In this document: one piece after another, positions 35,529 through 42,829 of the stretch
Layout of the letters: each line of letters begins with the position of its first letter
How positions within the stretch are numbered: position 1 is the first letter of the stretch
Origin: CAUSWF01 sp963535465
GTDB lineage: Bacteria; Bacillota_I; Bacilli_A; RF39; UBA660
Assembly: GCA_963535465.1 (NCBI GenBank)
Contig: CAUSWF010000004.1
Location: 11,785-75,784, forward strand
Length of the DNA stretch: 64,000 nucleotides
Reading direction: 5' to 3'
Notes under the pieces: model-generated
What the model saw: the letters and a program-made list of their open reading frames with translations, nothing else
What the model was told of the DNA's origin: nothing
The model's database searches: none
Position numbers and translations under genes: made by a program

Positions 35529-36290
35529 ATGAAAGCATTAATAACAGGTGCATCTTCCGGAATAGGACTAGCTATGGCTAAATATTTAGCTGAACAAAAG
35601 CATGAATTAATATTAGTCGCAAGAAGCAAAGATAAACTAGAAGATATACAGGCTAAACTTAATACAAAAGTAACAATAATTGCAGCAGATTTATCTAATG
35701 AACAAAAAGTAAAAGAACTATATGTATTAATCAAAAAAGAAAATATAGATATTCTTATTAACAATGCAGGATTTGGTATATTTGGCAATTTCTCTGAGAT
35801 AGATTTAACAAAAGAATTAGAAATGATAAACACTAATGTTAAAGCAGTACATATTTTGACTAAATTAGTTTTAAAAGATATGGAAGAAAAAAACTTTGGT
35901 TATATACTAAATGTTGCATCATCAGCAGGATTAATGCCTGGAGGGCCTTTAATGGCTACATACTATGCAACTAAAGCATATGTAAGGTCTCTAACAGAAG
36001 CTATATATTACGAAGAAAAGAAGAAAAAGAAAAACATTAAAGTATCATTGTTGTGCCCAGGACCTGTTGATACTAATTTTAATAAAGTCGCAGGAGTAAA
36101 ATTCGGTTTCAAGCCATTAAATGCAGACTATGTAGCAAAATACGCAATAGATAATATGTTTAAAGGTAAGATGAATATAATTCCAGGAAAGATAATGAAA
36201 CTAGTAGTAATATTTTCAAAATTTATAAGTGAAAAAAGATTGCTAAAATCTGTATATAAAACACAAAAGAAGAAGGTAAAAGATGAATAA
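35529..36290 (+). CDS. Short-chain dehydrogenase/reductase
   Basis: 253 residues, classical SDR. Cofactor loop TGASSGIG at 5-12, NNAGFG near 82-87, catalytic Ser in VASSAG, and YxxxK as YYATKAY. The extension with CPGPVDT is typical of the DltE/YqjQ-like group. Substrate unknown. Its stop overlaps the uppS start by 8 bases, so lipid-related metabolism is possible but unproven. Confidence 0.85.
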   Translation: MKALITGASSGIGLAMAKYLAEQKHELILVARSKDKLEDIQAKLNTKVTIIAADLSNEQKVKELYVLIKKENIDILINNAGFGIFGNFSEIDLTKELEMINTNVKAVHILTKLVLKDMEEKNFGYILNVASSAGLMPGGPLMATYYATKAYVRSLTEAIYYEEKKKKKNIKVSLLCPGPVDTNFNKVAGVKFGFKPLNADYVAKYAIDNMFKGKMNIIPGKIMKLVVIFSKFISEKRLLKSVYKTQKKKVKDE

Positions 36291-36984
36291 AAAATATCCA
36301 AGACACATAGGTATAATACTAGATGGAAATAGAAGGTGGGCTAAAGAAAAAAATCTCCCAACATTCGAAGGACATAAAAGAGGAATGGATAACATAGTAG
36401 AAATAGTTCCATATATAATAAATAAAGGAGTTAAGATACTAAGTGTTTATGCATTTTCCACAGAAAATTTTAAAAGAAATGAAAGTGAAGTAAAATATCT
36501 TATGGATATTTTTGTAACTATGTTTACAGAAAAATTAGATACTCTAAATAATGAAAATATAAAAGTTATATTTTCTGGTAGAAAGACTAAATTAAGAAAA
36601 GATGTACTAGAATCAATGTCAGCTATAGAAGAAAAAACAAAGAACAATACAAAAGGTATCTTTAATATTTGTATTAACTATGGTGGTCAACAAGAAATAG
36701 TTGATTCAGTAAAAAAAGTAGTCGAAGATGTTCAAAATAAAAAACTAGATATATCAAAATTAGATGAAAATAAACTATATGAATACATGTATAATAATTT
36801 AGGCCCAATGGACTTAATGATAAGAACAAGTGGCGAACAAAGAATAAGTAATTATATGATATATGAATTAAGTTATGCTGAATTATACTTTACTTCTACA
36901 TTCTTCCCTGACTTCAATTCAAATGAATTTGAAAAAGCAATAGATGAGTTTAATAGAAGAAATAGAAGATTTGGAGGAAATTAA
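36283..36984 (+). CDS. uppS: Undecaprenyl diphosphate synthase (cis-prenyltransferase)
   Basis: Makes the C55 lipid carrier for wall polymers; 233 residues. HIGIILDGNRRWAKE carries the catalytic Asp; YAFSTENFKR, and the C-terminal IRTSGEQRISNYM and ELYFTSTFFPDF blocks are conserved. cdsA and dxr, usual neighbours in Firmicutes, are absent; a terminator follows directly. Confidence 0.96.
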   Translation: MNKKYPRHIGIILDGNRRWAKEKNLPTFEGHKRGMDNIVEIVPYIINKGVKILSVYAFSTENFKRNESEVKYLMDIFVTMFTEKLDTLNNENIKVIFSGRKTKLRKDVLESMSAIEEKTKNNTKGIFNICINYGGQQEIVDSVKKVVEDVQNKKLDISKLDENKLYEYMYNNLGPMDLMIRTSGEQRISNYMIYELSYAELYFTSTFFPDFNSNEFEKAIDEFNRRNRRFGGN

Positions 36985-37004
36985 AAACCTAAATAGGTTT
37001 TTTT
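36985..37004 (+). terminator. Intrinsic terminator after uppS
   Basis: AAACCT-AAAT-AGGTTT (36985-37000) with a T-run; starts at the uppS stop codon. Confidence 0.82.
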
Positions 37005-37065
37005 CTTATCTAAAGATTGACAATTAAAAGATATTAAAATAAGATAAATACTAATTGGAGGGAAT

Positions 37066-37818
37066 ATGATAGAAATAAAAAAATTAACATATAAAAACAT
37101 ATTAAAAGATATATCAATTTCTAACAAATATCCCCTAATTATTATTGCTGGACCTGTCGCATCAGGGAAAACAATTTTATCTAAAATAATAAATGGTGAT
37201 ATCGAAACAAAAGAACAAATTTATCTAGATAATAAATGCCAAGAAAACTATAAAACGCTAGAATATTACAAAAAAGTAAGGTTAATAAATGCCGAGTATA
37301 TAAATAAAGAAATGACTATAAAAGATGATTTAAACCAATATATAGAAGATAATAAAATAGAAATAGTATCAAAAGAAAAATTAGAAGAATATGAATTATA
37401 CAAATATAGAAACTGTAATATAAAAGACTTATCCATAGAAAATCAAATTAAATATAGCCTATTAAAAAGTATAATATCAAAACCAGAAAATATAATATTA
37501 GATAGTATAGATGATTACTTAGAAGAAGAATATTTAATAGATGTAATAGATAAACTAAAGGCATTAAATATAAAAACAATAATATTATCGAGAAGATTAG
37601 ATTTGGGAGTATACTCTTCTTACATGTATATAATATCTAAAGGTGAAATTCTATTAGAGGGATTACCACTAGAAGTAATGAAAGAAGAAAATATATTAAA
37701 CAAAATAGGACTATCATTACCATATATGGCAGACCTATCAGTAAAATTAATAGATTATGATTTATTAGATAATATAGAAAATGATATAGAGGAATTGGTG
37801 AGAAAATTATGGAATTAA
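37066..37818 (+). CDS. Degenerate ABC ATPase in the ecfA1 position
   Basis: 250 residues, ABC-ATPase-like. The Walker A motif is intact (GPVASGKT at about 29-36), but the signature is LSIEN at about 122 instead of LSGGQ. After Walker B (NIILDS) the catalytic Glu is Ser, and the switch His is replaced (ILSRRLD). Position before the second ATPase, truA, rplM and rpsI matches ecfA1 of the energy-coupling-factor vitamin transporter in Firmicutes. It can probably bind ATP; hydrolysis is doubtful. Overlaps the next gene by 10 bases. Confidence 0.75.
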   Translation: MIEIKKLTYKNILKDISISNKYPLIIIAGPVASGKTILSKIINGDIETKEQIYLDNKCQENYKTLEYYKKVRLINAEYINKEMTIKDDLNQYIEDNKIEIVSKEKLEEYELYKYRNCNIKDLSIENQIKYSLLKSIISKPENIILDSIDDYLEEEYLIDVIDKLKALNIKTIILSRRLDLGVYSSYMYIISKGEILLEGLPLEVMKEENILNKIGLSLPYMADLSVKLIDYDLLDNIENDIEELVRKLWN

Positions 37819-38570
37819 TATATGAAAACGAATCAATAAGATTTACTCTAAAAAGTGGTACTATTACATCAATACTAATATCAGAAGAAAAAGTGATAAA
37901 GGATACAATACTATTGAAGAACAAAACAAAACTAATAAAAGACAAAGAAAAAATAATAGGTAAAAAAGCATATAAATATTTTAATAAAATGGAATATATA
38001 GAAAAAGAAGTATATATAGATAGAAAATTTAAAACTATAAGAGAATATCTCTTAGATAAAATAAGAGAAGATAATATAGAATCAAAAAATACATTGAAGA
38101 AAATGATATCCTCATTAAAATTAGTGGGTTTACAAAAAGAAATAGATGATGAAATAGGGATTTTATCAACAGGTGAAATGAAATTATTAAATATCGCAAG
38201 ATCACTACTTTCAAACCCGGAAATAATAGTATTTGAAGAGATGACACATAATTTATCATTTGACTTAGAAAGAGGCCTATATTTATTAATTAATAGATTA
38301 AAAGAAGAATTAGACAAAATAATAGTAATAATTACTAAAGATTCAAATATAGCCTACACAAAGTCAGATTATGCATATGTAATAGCAAAAAAAAGAATAT
38401 TAGAAGGAAAATCTAAAGAACTATTCGAAAATGTAAAAGAGTTAAATAAAAATAATATTAAATTACCAAAAGCTGTAGAATTAGCTAATAAAATAATAGA
38501 TAGAAAAATAAATATAACTTATCATAGAGATACAAGAGATATGCTAAAAGATATATATAAACATATCTAG
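37809..38570 (+). CDS. Degenerate ABC ATPase in the ecfA2 position
   Basis: 253 residues. The P-loop is lost: after the strand-turn FTLKSGTIT the expected GxxGxGKS is replaced by ISEEKVIKD. By contrast the signature is recognisable (LSTGEMKLLNIARSL at about 119) and Walker B with its Glu is kept (IIVFEEMT). The H-loop His is missing (IIITKDS). By synteny it is ecfA2. The next gene is truA, so ecfT, normally in between, is gone. It complements the defects of its partner: this one retains what the other lost. A pseudo-enzyme or regulatory pair is an alternative to simple decay. Confidence 0.72.
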   Translation: MELIYENESIRFTLKSGTITSILISEEKVIKDTILLKNKTKLIKDKEKIIGKKAYKYFNKMEYIEKEVYIDRKFKTIREYLLDKIREDNIESKNTLKKMISSLKLVGLQKEIDDEIGILSTGEMKLLNIARSLLSNPEIIVFEEMTHNLSFDLERGLYLLINRLKEELDKIIVIITKDSNIAYTKSDYAYVIAKKRILEGKSKELFENVKELNKNNIKLPKAVELANKIIDRKINITYHRDTRDMLKDIYKHI

Positions 38571-38581
38571 AAAGGATAAAT

Positions 38582-39319
38582 ATGAAATTTTTAATAAAAT
38601 TTGCATATGATGGAACTAATTTTTCTGGATTTCAATATCAACCTGGAAAAAGAACAATAGAAGAAGAATTAAATAAAGTATTAACTAAAATTAATAATAA
38701 TCACAAGACAACTATTGTCGCGACTGGTAGAACAGATGCTAAAGTACATGCCTTATCACAATATGCTCATGTAAATTTAGATGTTAACATAACAGAATAT
38801 AAATTAAAAAGAGCAATGAATTCATATTTAGATGATGATATTCATGTATTGGAAGTAAAAAAAGTTGATGATAGTTTCCATGCTAGATATAATGTTTTAT
38901 CTAAAACATATAAATATTATATAAACTTAGGAGAATATAATCCTACAAGAAGAAATTATGAATTACAGTACAACCACACTCTAAATATAGAAAAAATGAA
39001 GGAAGCAATAAAAGTATTTCTTGGAGAACATGATTATAGAGCTTTTGTAACTCAAAATAAAGAAAAAGATAATTGCATAAGAACTATAACAAAAGCCGAA
39101 ATAGAAGAAAAAAATAATATCTTAATCATAACATTTACCGGAAATGGATTTTTAAGATATCAAGTTAGAAATATGGTAGGAATATTAATTCGAATCGGGG
39201 AAAATAAACTAACTAAAGAACAGTTATCTGAAATATTATTATCTTGTGATAGAACAAAATCAGGGAAAACTGCTCCAGCATGTGGGCTATATCTAGAAAA
39301 AGTAGATTTTAGATATTAA
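38582..39319 (+). CDS. truA: tRNA pseudouridine(38-40) synthase TruA
   Basis: 245 residues. Catalytic Asp in GRTDAKVHALSQ; FHARYNVLSKTYKYYI; GNGFLRYQVRNMVG. It modifies the anticodon stem-loop. Order truA-rplM-rpsI is conserved in Bacilli, but rplM has its own promoter here. Confidence 0.97.
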   Translation: MKFLIKFAYDGTNFSGFQYQPGKRTIEEELNKVLTKINNNHKTTIVATGRTDAKVHALSQYAHVNLDVNITEYKLKRAMNSYLDDDIHVLEVKKVDDSFHARYNVLSKTYKYYINLGEYNPTRRNYELQYNHTLNIEKMKEAIKVFLGEHDYRAFVTQNKEKDNCIRTITKAEIEEKNNILIITFTGNGFLRYQVRNMVGILIRIGENKLTKEQLSEILLSCDRTKSGKTAPACGLYLEKVDFRY

Positions 39320-39334
39320 ATGGTTAAAAAAGTA

Positions 39335-39363
39335 TTGATTTTTAAAGGGATTTGAAGTATAAT
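39335..39363 (+). promoter_or_regulatory. rplM-rpsI promoter
   Basis: TTGATT (39335-39340), 17-base spacer, TATAAT (39358-39363). Confidence 0.7.
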
Positions 39364-39369
39364 TCTAAT

Positions 39370-39437
39370 CGGTACATTTAAATCCCCAATGAATTAGATC
39401 CTGGGAAAATCTGATTCAAAACAAAGGAGAAGGAAAT
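39370..39437 (+). promoter_or_regulatory. rplM leader, probably an L13-leader-type element
   Basis: Short untranslated leader with a hairpin of arms GAATTAGAT (39391-39399) and ATCTGATTC (39409-39417). The loop holds CTGGG, which could pair with the upstream ATCCCC (39382-39387). Firmicutes rplM leaders are known autoregulatory structures; assignment here rests on place and shape, not on a covariance match. Confidence 0.5.
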
Positions 39438-39869
39438 ATGAAAAGTTATACACAAAAGAAAGAAACAGTAGTACGTAATTGGTATGTTATCGATGCTGAA
39501 GGTAAGGCATTAGGTAGAGTAGCATCTTTAGCCGCAACATACTTACGTGGAAAACACAAACCAACTTACACACCTAATATAGATTGTGGAGATAATATAA
39601 TTATTATCAATGCTGAAAAAGTATTATTAACAGGAAATAAGTTAAATGATAAAATGTATTATAATCACTCTATGTATCCAGGTGGATTAAGAGAAAGAAA
39701 TGCTAAAGAAATGGTAGAAAACTATCCAGAAGAAATGCTTGAAAGAGCAGTAAAAGGAATGCTACCACACACAAGACTTGGAAGACAAATGTTTAGAAAA
39801 TTATTTGTTTACAAAGGAAATGAACACAAGCATGAAGCACAAAAACCAGCAGTGCTAGAAGTTAAGTAG
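39438..39869 (+). CDS. rplM: 50S ribosomal protein L13
   Basis: 143 residues (RNWYVIDAEGKALGRVAS; GDNIIIINAEKV; MLPHTRLGRQMFRKL). Early 50S assembly protein. 11 bases before rpsI with AGGAGG. Confidence 0.98.
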   Translation: MKSYTQKKETVVRNWYVIDAEGKALGRVASLAATYLRGKHKPTYTPNIDCGDNIIIINAEKVLLTGNKLNDKMYYNHSMYPGGLRERNAKEMVENYPEEMLERAVKGMLPHTRLGRQMFRKLFVYKGNEHKHEAQKPAVLEVK

Positions 39870-39880
39870 GAGGTTAGGAC

Positions 39881-40306
39881 ATGGCAAAAGAAAAGAAAAA
39901 TGTATATAGTGGAACTGGTCACAGAAAAACAAGCGTAGCACGTGTTAAACTAACTCCAGGAACAGGTAAAATAACAGTTAATGGAAGAGATGTTCATGAA
40001 TATTTCCCAAATGAAATATTAATAATGGACTTAGTACAACCACTAGGATTAACAAACACTAAAGAAATGTTTGATGTAGCTGCAGAAGTAAGAGGTGGAG
40101 GATTCCAAGGACAAGCAGGAGCTATCCGTTTAGGAATTACAAAAGCATTACTAGAATATGATTCAACTACACCAGCTGATTCCGAAAATAGTTTCAGAAA
40201 AACATTAAAAGTTAACGGAATGATTACAAGAGATTCTCGTAAGAAAGAACGTAAGAAACCAGGATTAAAGGCAGCACGTCGTGCACCACAATTCTCAAAA
40301 CGTTAG
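39881..40306 (+). CDS. rpsI: 30S ribosomal protein S9
   Basis: 141 residues (YSGTGHRKTSVARVKL; GGGFQGQAGAIRLGI; PGLKAARRAPQFSKR). Its basic C-terminal tail reaches the P-site tRNA. The last 18 bases (40289-40306) recur with one A deleted at 41169-41185: the 3' end of this gene served as attachment site of an integrative element, and the coding sequence was restored by the insertion. Confidence 0.98.
   Translation: MAKEKKNVYSGTGHRKTSVARVKLTPGTGKITVNGRDVHEYFPNEILIMDLVQPLGLTNTKEMFDVAAEVRGGGFQGQAGAIRLGITKALLEYDSTTPADSENSFRKTLKVNGMITRDSRKKERKKPGLKAARRAPQFSKR
40289..40306 (+). repeat. Attachment-site core, left copy (rpsI 3' end)
   Basis: 18 bases ending with the rpsI stop codon. Its 17-base partner at 41169-41185 differs by one A. 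Confidence 0.7.
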
Positions 40307-40322
40307 AATACATACTATTTAT

Positions 40323-40357
40323 AAACCTTGGAATATCAATATTTTCAAGGTTTTTCT
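40323..40357 (+). terminator. Intrinsic terminator after rpsI
   Basis: AAACCTTG (40323-40330) and CAAGGTTT (40346-40353) around a 15-base A/T loop, then a T-run. It lies inside the integrated remnant, 17 bases after rpsI, so it came with the element or was rebuilt. Confidence 0.75.
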
Positions 40358-40393
40358 TTATTTAAGGTAGCTCTAAATCAGTCCTATTTCGTC

Positions 40394-40427
40394 TGTGTAA
40401 GACACACACAAGACACACACAAGACAC
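40394..40427. repeat. Arm-type tandem repeats, left end of the remnant
   Basis: TGTGTAAGACACACACAA at 40394-40411 continues as two further 11-base AAGACACACAC-like units up to 40427. The same 18 bases occur exactly at 41111-41128. The block is flanked by CAGTCC and GGACTG. It is typical of integrase arm-binding sites; too short and irregular for CRISPR. Confidence 0.6.
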
Positions 40428-40466
40428 AAAATACAAGTGGACTGAATAATTTTAATTTTTAATCAA

Positions 40467-40510
40467 AAAATACACTATGTTTTTTATCACAAAGTGTATT
40501 TTTATTTTAA
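40467..40510. terminator. Terminator-like hairpin beside the integrase remnant
   Basis: AAAATACACT (40467-40476) and AGTGTATTTT (40493-40502) with T-rich sequence on both strands. It could end the integrase transcript on the - strand. Confidence 0.55.
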
Positions 40511-40684
40511 TAAATTTACTGTATCAATTAATTCCTCTATATCCTTATGAGTATAAACACGTTCCGTTAAATCTTTACTTGCATGTCCCATTATTCTTTT
40601 AACACATAATTTATTAGCAGTAGTTCTATCCATAAAAGTAGCAAAGGTGTGTCTAGTATAATAAAGTTTATGATTTTTATTTAA
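40502..40684 (-). pseudogene. Tyrosine recombinase (integrase), C-terminal remnant
   Basis: Reading the - strand from about 40684 to the stop at 40502 gives about 60 residues typical of the catalytic C-terminus: HKLYYTRHTFATFMDR (Arg of the RHT box), KRIMGHAS (the second His region) and ERVYTHKD with the nucleophilic Tyr, ending VNLLK. An in-frame stop lies directly upstream (40685-40687) and no N-terminal or core domain is present, so the gene is broken. Its place next to the att site fits the integrase of the decayed element. Confidence 0.78.
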
Positions 40685-40836
40685 TTAAATATTAAAAAAG
40701 TATCAACATAGTCAACTACATTTGATATACATATATTATGAAAGAAGGTAAAAGTTTTTTTCTTAAAAACGTTTTCTATAAAGAGAACAAAAAAAGAATT
40801 GAAATAGCCATAACTATAACAATCCCATTCAAATTT

Positions 40837-40863
40837 CAAGGAAAAGCCTAAGGGCTTTCCTTG
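40837..40863. repeat. Strong GC-containing hairpin in the remnant
   Basis: CAAGGAAA (40837-40844) pairs with TTTCCTTG (40856-40863) and GCC with GGC around a TAAG loop, with one bulged A. No T-run follows. It could be a protein-binding site, a transfer or replication structure, or a small-RNA stem. Confidence 0.5.
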
Positions 40864-40892
40864 ATATATTATATTATCAAAAATAAAGAAAA

Positions 40893-41066
40893 ATGTCAAA
40901 AATTATGAATAAAAGAAAAAGTAATCCAGAATATGCAACTAAATATATAAAAGAAAATTATAAAAGACACGAAATAAAATTACAATCTGATGATGAAGAA
41001 AAACTACAAACAATTCTAAAAAAATATAATATGAATATTAAAGAATATTTACTTTTAAAATTATAA
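40893..41066 (+). CDS. Small ribbon-helix-helix-like protein of the remnant
   Basis: 57 codons (start also possible at 40905). A basic N-terminus is followed by HEIKLQSDDEEKLQTILKK and YNMNIKEYLLLKL: a strand with alternating residues and two helices, the pattern of Arc/MetJ-type small DNA-binding proteins common in integrative elements. The ribosome site is weak. It may be a surviving regulator or excisionase-like accessory gene, or be silent. Confidence 0.5.
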   Translation: MSKIMNKRKSNPEYATKYIKENYKRHEIKLQSDDEEKLQTILKKYNMNIKEYLLLKL

Positions 41067-41110
41067 GAAGATTTAAATAAAATTTAGATTAAGTATTGTT
41101 TAAGTTGTTT

Positions 41111-41128
41111 TGTGTAAGACACACACAA
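41111..41128. repeat. Arm-type repeat, right end of the remnant
   Basis: Exact copy of the 18 bases at 40394-40411 in the same orientation, about 40 bases inside the right att core. Confidence 0.6.
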
Positions 41129-41168
41129 TACACAAATATGCTAAAAATCATTTATATACAAAGGACAG

Positions 41169-41185
41169 CAATTCTCAAACGTTAG
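41169..41185 (+). repeat. Attachment-site core, right copy
   Basis: CAATTCTCAAACGTTAG, matching the rpsI 3' end with one A deleted. It marks the original chromosomal continuation after rpsI. Confidence 0.7.
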
Positions 41186-41196
41186 TAAATTATATA

Positions 41197-41226
41197 AAAA
41201 GATATATCTTTATGATGTATTTTTTT
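41197..41226. repeat. Target-site duplication, left copy
   Basis: 30 bases identical to 42763-42792, holding the palindrome AAAGATATATCTTT, then ATGATGTA and a T-run. It borders the left end of the insertion sequence. Confidence 0.8.
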
Positions 41227-41271
41227 GTCAATAACTTGGGAAAATGTCTCAAATAATTTAAAACATTAGCG

Positions 41272-42678
41272 TTAAGCGTATACATGAATTGTATGCGCTT
41301 TTTGTTGCTGCCTTTTAAATACTTCAACTCTCCACGGATGATTCATTGGTGGGATATATTTCTTTTTAGGTTTAGTTAATGTCTTAGATAATAAATCTAA
41401 TTCTTCGGATATTAATTTATGAGTTTTAAGCTCTTGAAGAGCGTAAACTTCATCATCAATAGTTAAGAATAAAGATTTATCAAAAGCTTCGATAACTAAG
41501 CATTCGCTACCTCTAAAAAAGCATTTTAAATTGGAATTCTCATCAACTGGTTGATAATATTTATTTTTAAATTTAATAGCGTTACCACTATCTATTTTTC
41601 TTGTTGTTAAGACAGCTAAAGTATAGTTGATTTTGTTAGCATCAGGAGAAATTTCAAAAGCGTTTGGAAGTTTTGTATAATCTAAAGCAAATTTATTGTT
41701 AAAATTTGGAATAAATGTATTAATTAAATAATTATTTGCATCATCTATGTTATCAATTCCTTCGATTCTGAGTTCTTGAACAAGGCGACCTTGGAAAGTA
41801 GAGTTAGCTCTTTCAATAGTGCCTTTAGCTTGAGAAACACTTGTTGTTTCAAGAGTAACACCTAATTGTTTGCAGGCATATCCGAACTGCGTTAAAACAT
41901 CTTTAGAAGCTGTTCTTTTATCTTTTGATAGTGATTCGTAGTTGAAAACCGTACGATTATCTGTTTTGAAAAGAACGGGAATGCCATAGTTTTCAAGTAT
42001 TTGCTTGAAAACATGATAGTAAGCTTTTAGTGTTTCCTGTTTAGAAAAATAACCACCAACAATAGTGCCAGAACATAAATCAATTGCTAAGTGAAGACAG
42101 CATTTGCTAGTTCCAAACCAGTTGTGAATAGAACCATCCATTTCAATCACTTCACCAACATACTTAGGTTTTTCTTGTCTCGGATGGGCATCTTCTAGAC
42201 TTATTTGATGTGATATCATTAACTCTATTTCTTTATCTGTTTTCTTTCTGTTTTCTTTCTTTTTAAGTAATTGTATTTTCTTTAAGTCTCTTCTTGTTTT
42301 GCGTCTTAATTTTGGTGAATATATATTATTCTTAGTTAAAGTAGAGTATATAAAGTTATAGGACACTTTGATGTTTTCTCTTTCTTCTAATAAATCTTTA
42401 AAGTGATTAAAATTACAATCATAGTATTTATTCTGATAAAGTAGTATAATGTTCTGGGAGAGAGTTAGATCTAGTGTGTTGTTAGGTTTATGTCCTCGGT
42501 TGCCGTGGACAAATCCGGATTTGCCTTTCTCCTTATATTTAATAATAAGACGATCTATTTGTCTTCTCGATAAATTTAGTTTGATAGCAGCATTATTTTT
42601 ATTGCCACCATTGTCAACTAAATTTTTTATTATAAAATATTTATTATATTCATTCATTCTTAATTTTACCTTTCTCAT
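41272..42678 (-). CDS. IS1202-group DDE transposase
   Basis: 468 residues, intact. N-terminal helix-turn-helix region (NNAAIKLNLSRRQIDRLI; GKSGFVHGNRGHKP), then a DDE integrase-like core: first Asp in EVIEMDGSIHNWFG, second Asp in LFKTDNRTVF, Glu in QAKGTIERANSTFQGRL. HLAIDLCSGTIVGGYF and TQFGYACKQLGV are characteristic of the ISNCY/IS1202 group. Start is behind GAGGTGA on the - strand. Confidence 0.9.
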   Translation of the reverse strand: MRKVKLRMNEYNKYFIIKNLVDNGGNKNNAAIKLNLSRRQIDRLIIKYKEKGKSGFVHGNRGHKPNNTLDLTLSQNIILLYQNKYYDCNFNHFKDLLEERENIKVSYNFIYSTLTKNNIYSPKLRRKTRRDLKKIQLLKKKENRKKTDKEIELMISHQISLEDAHPRQEKPKYVGEVIEMDGSIHNWFGTSKCCLHLAIDLCSGTIVGGYFSKQETLKAYYHVFKQILENYGIPVLFKTDNRTVFNYESLSKDKRTASKDVLTQFGYACKQLGVTLETTSVSQAKGTIERANSTFQGRLVQELRIEGIDNIDDANNYLINTFIPNFNNKFALDYTKLPNAFEISPDANKINYTLAVLTTRKIDSGNAIKFKNKYYQPVDENSNLKCFFRGSECLVIEAFDKSLFLTIDDEVYALQELKTHKLISEELDLLSKTLTKPKKKYIPPMNHPWRVEVFKRQQQKAHTIHVYA

Positions 42679-42711
42679 ATTGTCACCTCAGTGACATATT
42701 ATATATTTTAA

Positions 42712-42761
42712 TTGAGACATAATCCAAAGATAATCATTAAGACATTATCACAAGATAATCA
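42712..42761. repeat. Tandem 25-base terminal repeats at the right (transposase 5') end of the IS
   Basis: Two adjacent copies (42712-42736 and 42737-42761) share GATAATCA at the right and GACAT/GACATTAT blocks. Only the outer one has a clear partner at the left end. Confidence 0.7.
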
Positions 42762-42762
42762 T

Positions 42763-42793
42763 AAAAGATATATCTTTATGATGTATTTTTTTT
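42763..42793 (+). terminator. Target-site duplication, right copy, itself a terminator-like hairpin
   Basis: AAAGATATATCTTT is a perfect palindrome followed by ATGATGTA and eight T. Before the IS inserted, this was a single site between the rpsI-side remnant and the LiaF-like gene. Confidence 0.6.
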
Positions 42794-42804
42794 GTATTAG
42801 AATA

Positions 42805-42813
42805 TGATATAAT
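42805..42813 (+). promoter_or_regulatory. Extended -10 promoter of the LiaF-like pair
   Basis: TGaTATAAT, 17 bases before the ATG at 42830; GGAGGT lies between. Confidence 0.5.
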
Positions 42814-42829
42814 TTAAATGGAGGTAAAT

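Larger units (their letters stand above)
40289..41185. mobile_element. Decayed integrative element in the 3' end of rpsI
   Basis: The boundaries are the duplicated rpsI end (CAATTCTCAAAACGTTAG at 40289 and CAATTCTCAAACGTTAG at 41169). Inside are arm-type repeats at both ends, a C-terminal tyrosine-recombinase fragment on the - strand near the left end, and a small RHH-like ORF. About 0.9 kb remain and no conjugation, replication or cargo genes survive, so it is a remnant. Tyrosine recombinases that target the 3' ends of housekeeping genes with a short identity block behave in this way. Confidence 0.72.
41228..42761 (-). mobile_element. IS1202-group (ISNCY) insertion sequence
   Basis: A 1.53-kb element with one - strand transposase. 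Terminal repeats: the left end 41228-41252 (TCAATAACTTGGGAAAATGT and on) matches the inverted right end 42737-42761 at 19 of 25 positions; the block AATGTCT is fully conserved. The right end carries a second tandem copy of the 25-base repeat (42712-42736). Direct repeats of about 30 bases flank the element, in line with the long target duplications known for IS1202-like elements. The transposase is uninterrupted, so the element may be recent and active. Confidence 0.82.

Noticed and set aside
37637..38317. 226-codon open frame on the - strand
   Set aside because: Antisense shadow of the two EcfA-like genes; hydrophobic low-complexity translation and no start signals.
40399..40427. CRISPR-like tandem repeats
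   Set aside because: Units are only 11 bases, contiguous without spacers, and no cas genes are present; they fit integrase arm sites better.
40681..40899. 72-codon - strand frame in the rpsI remnant
   Set aside because: Phe/Asp-rich translation with no recognisable domain or ribosome site; it covers the strong hairpin and looks like chance.
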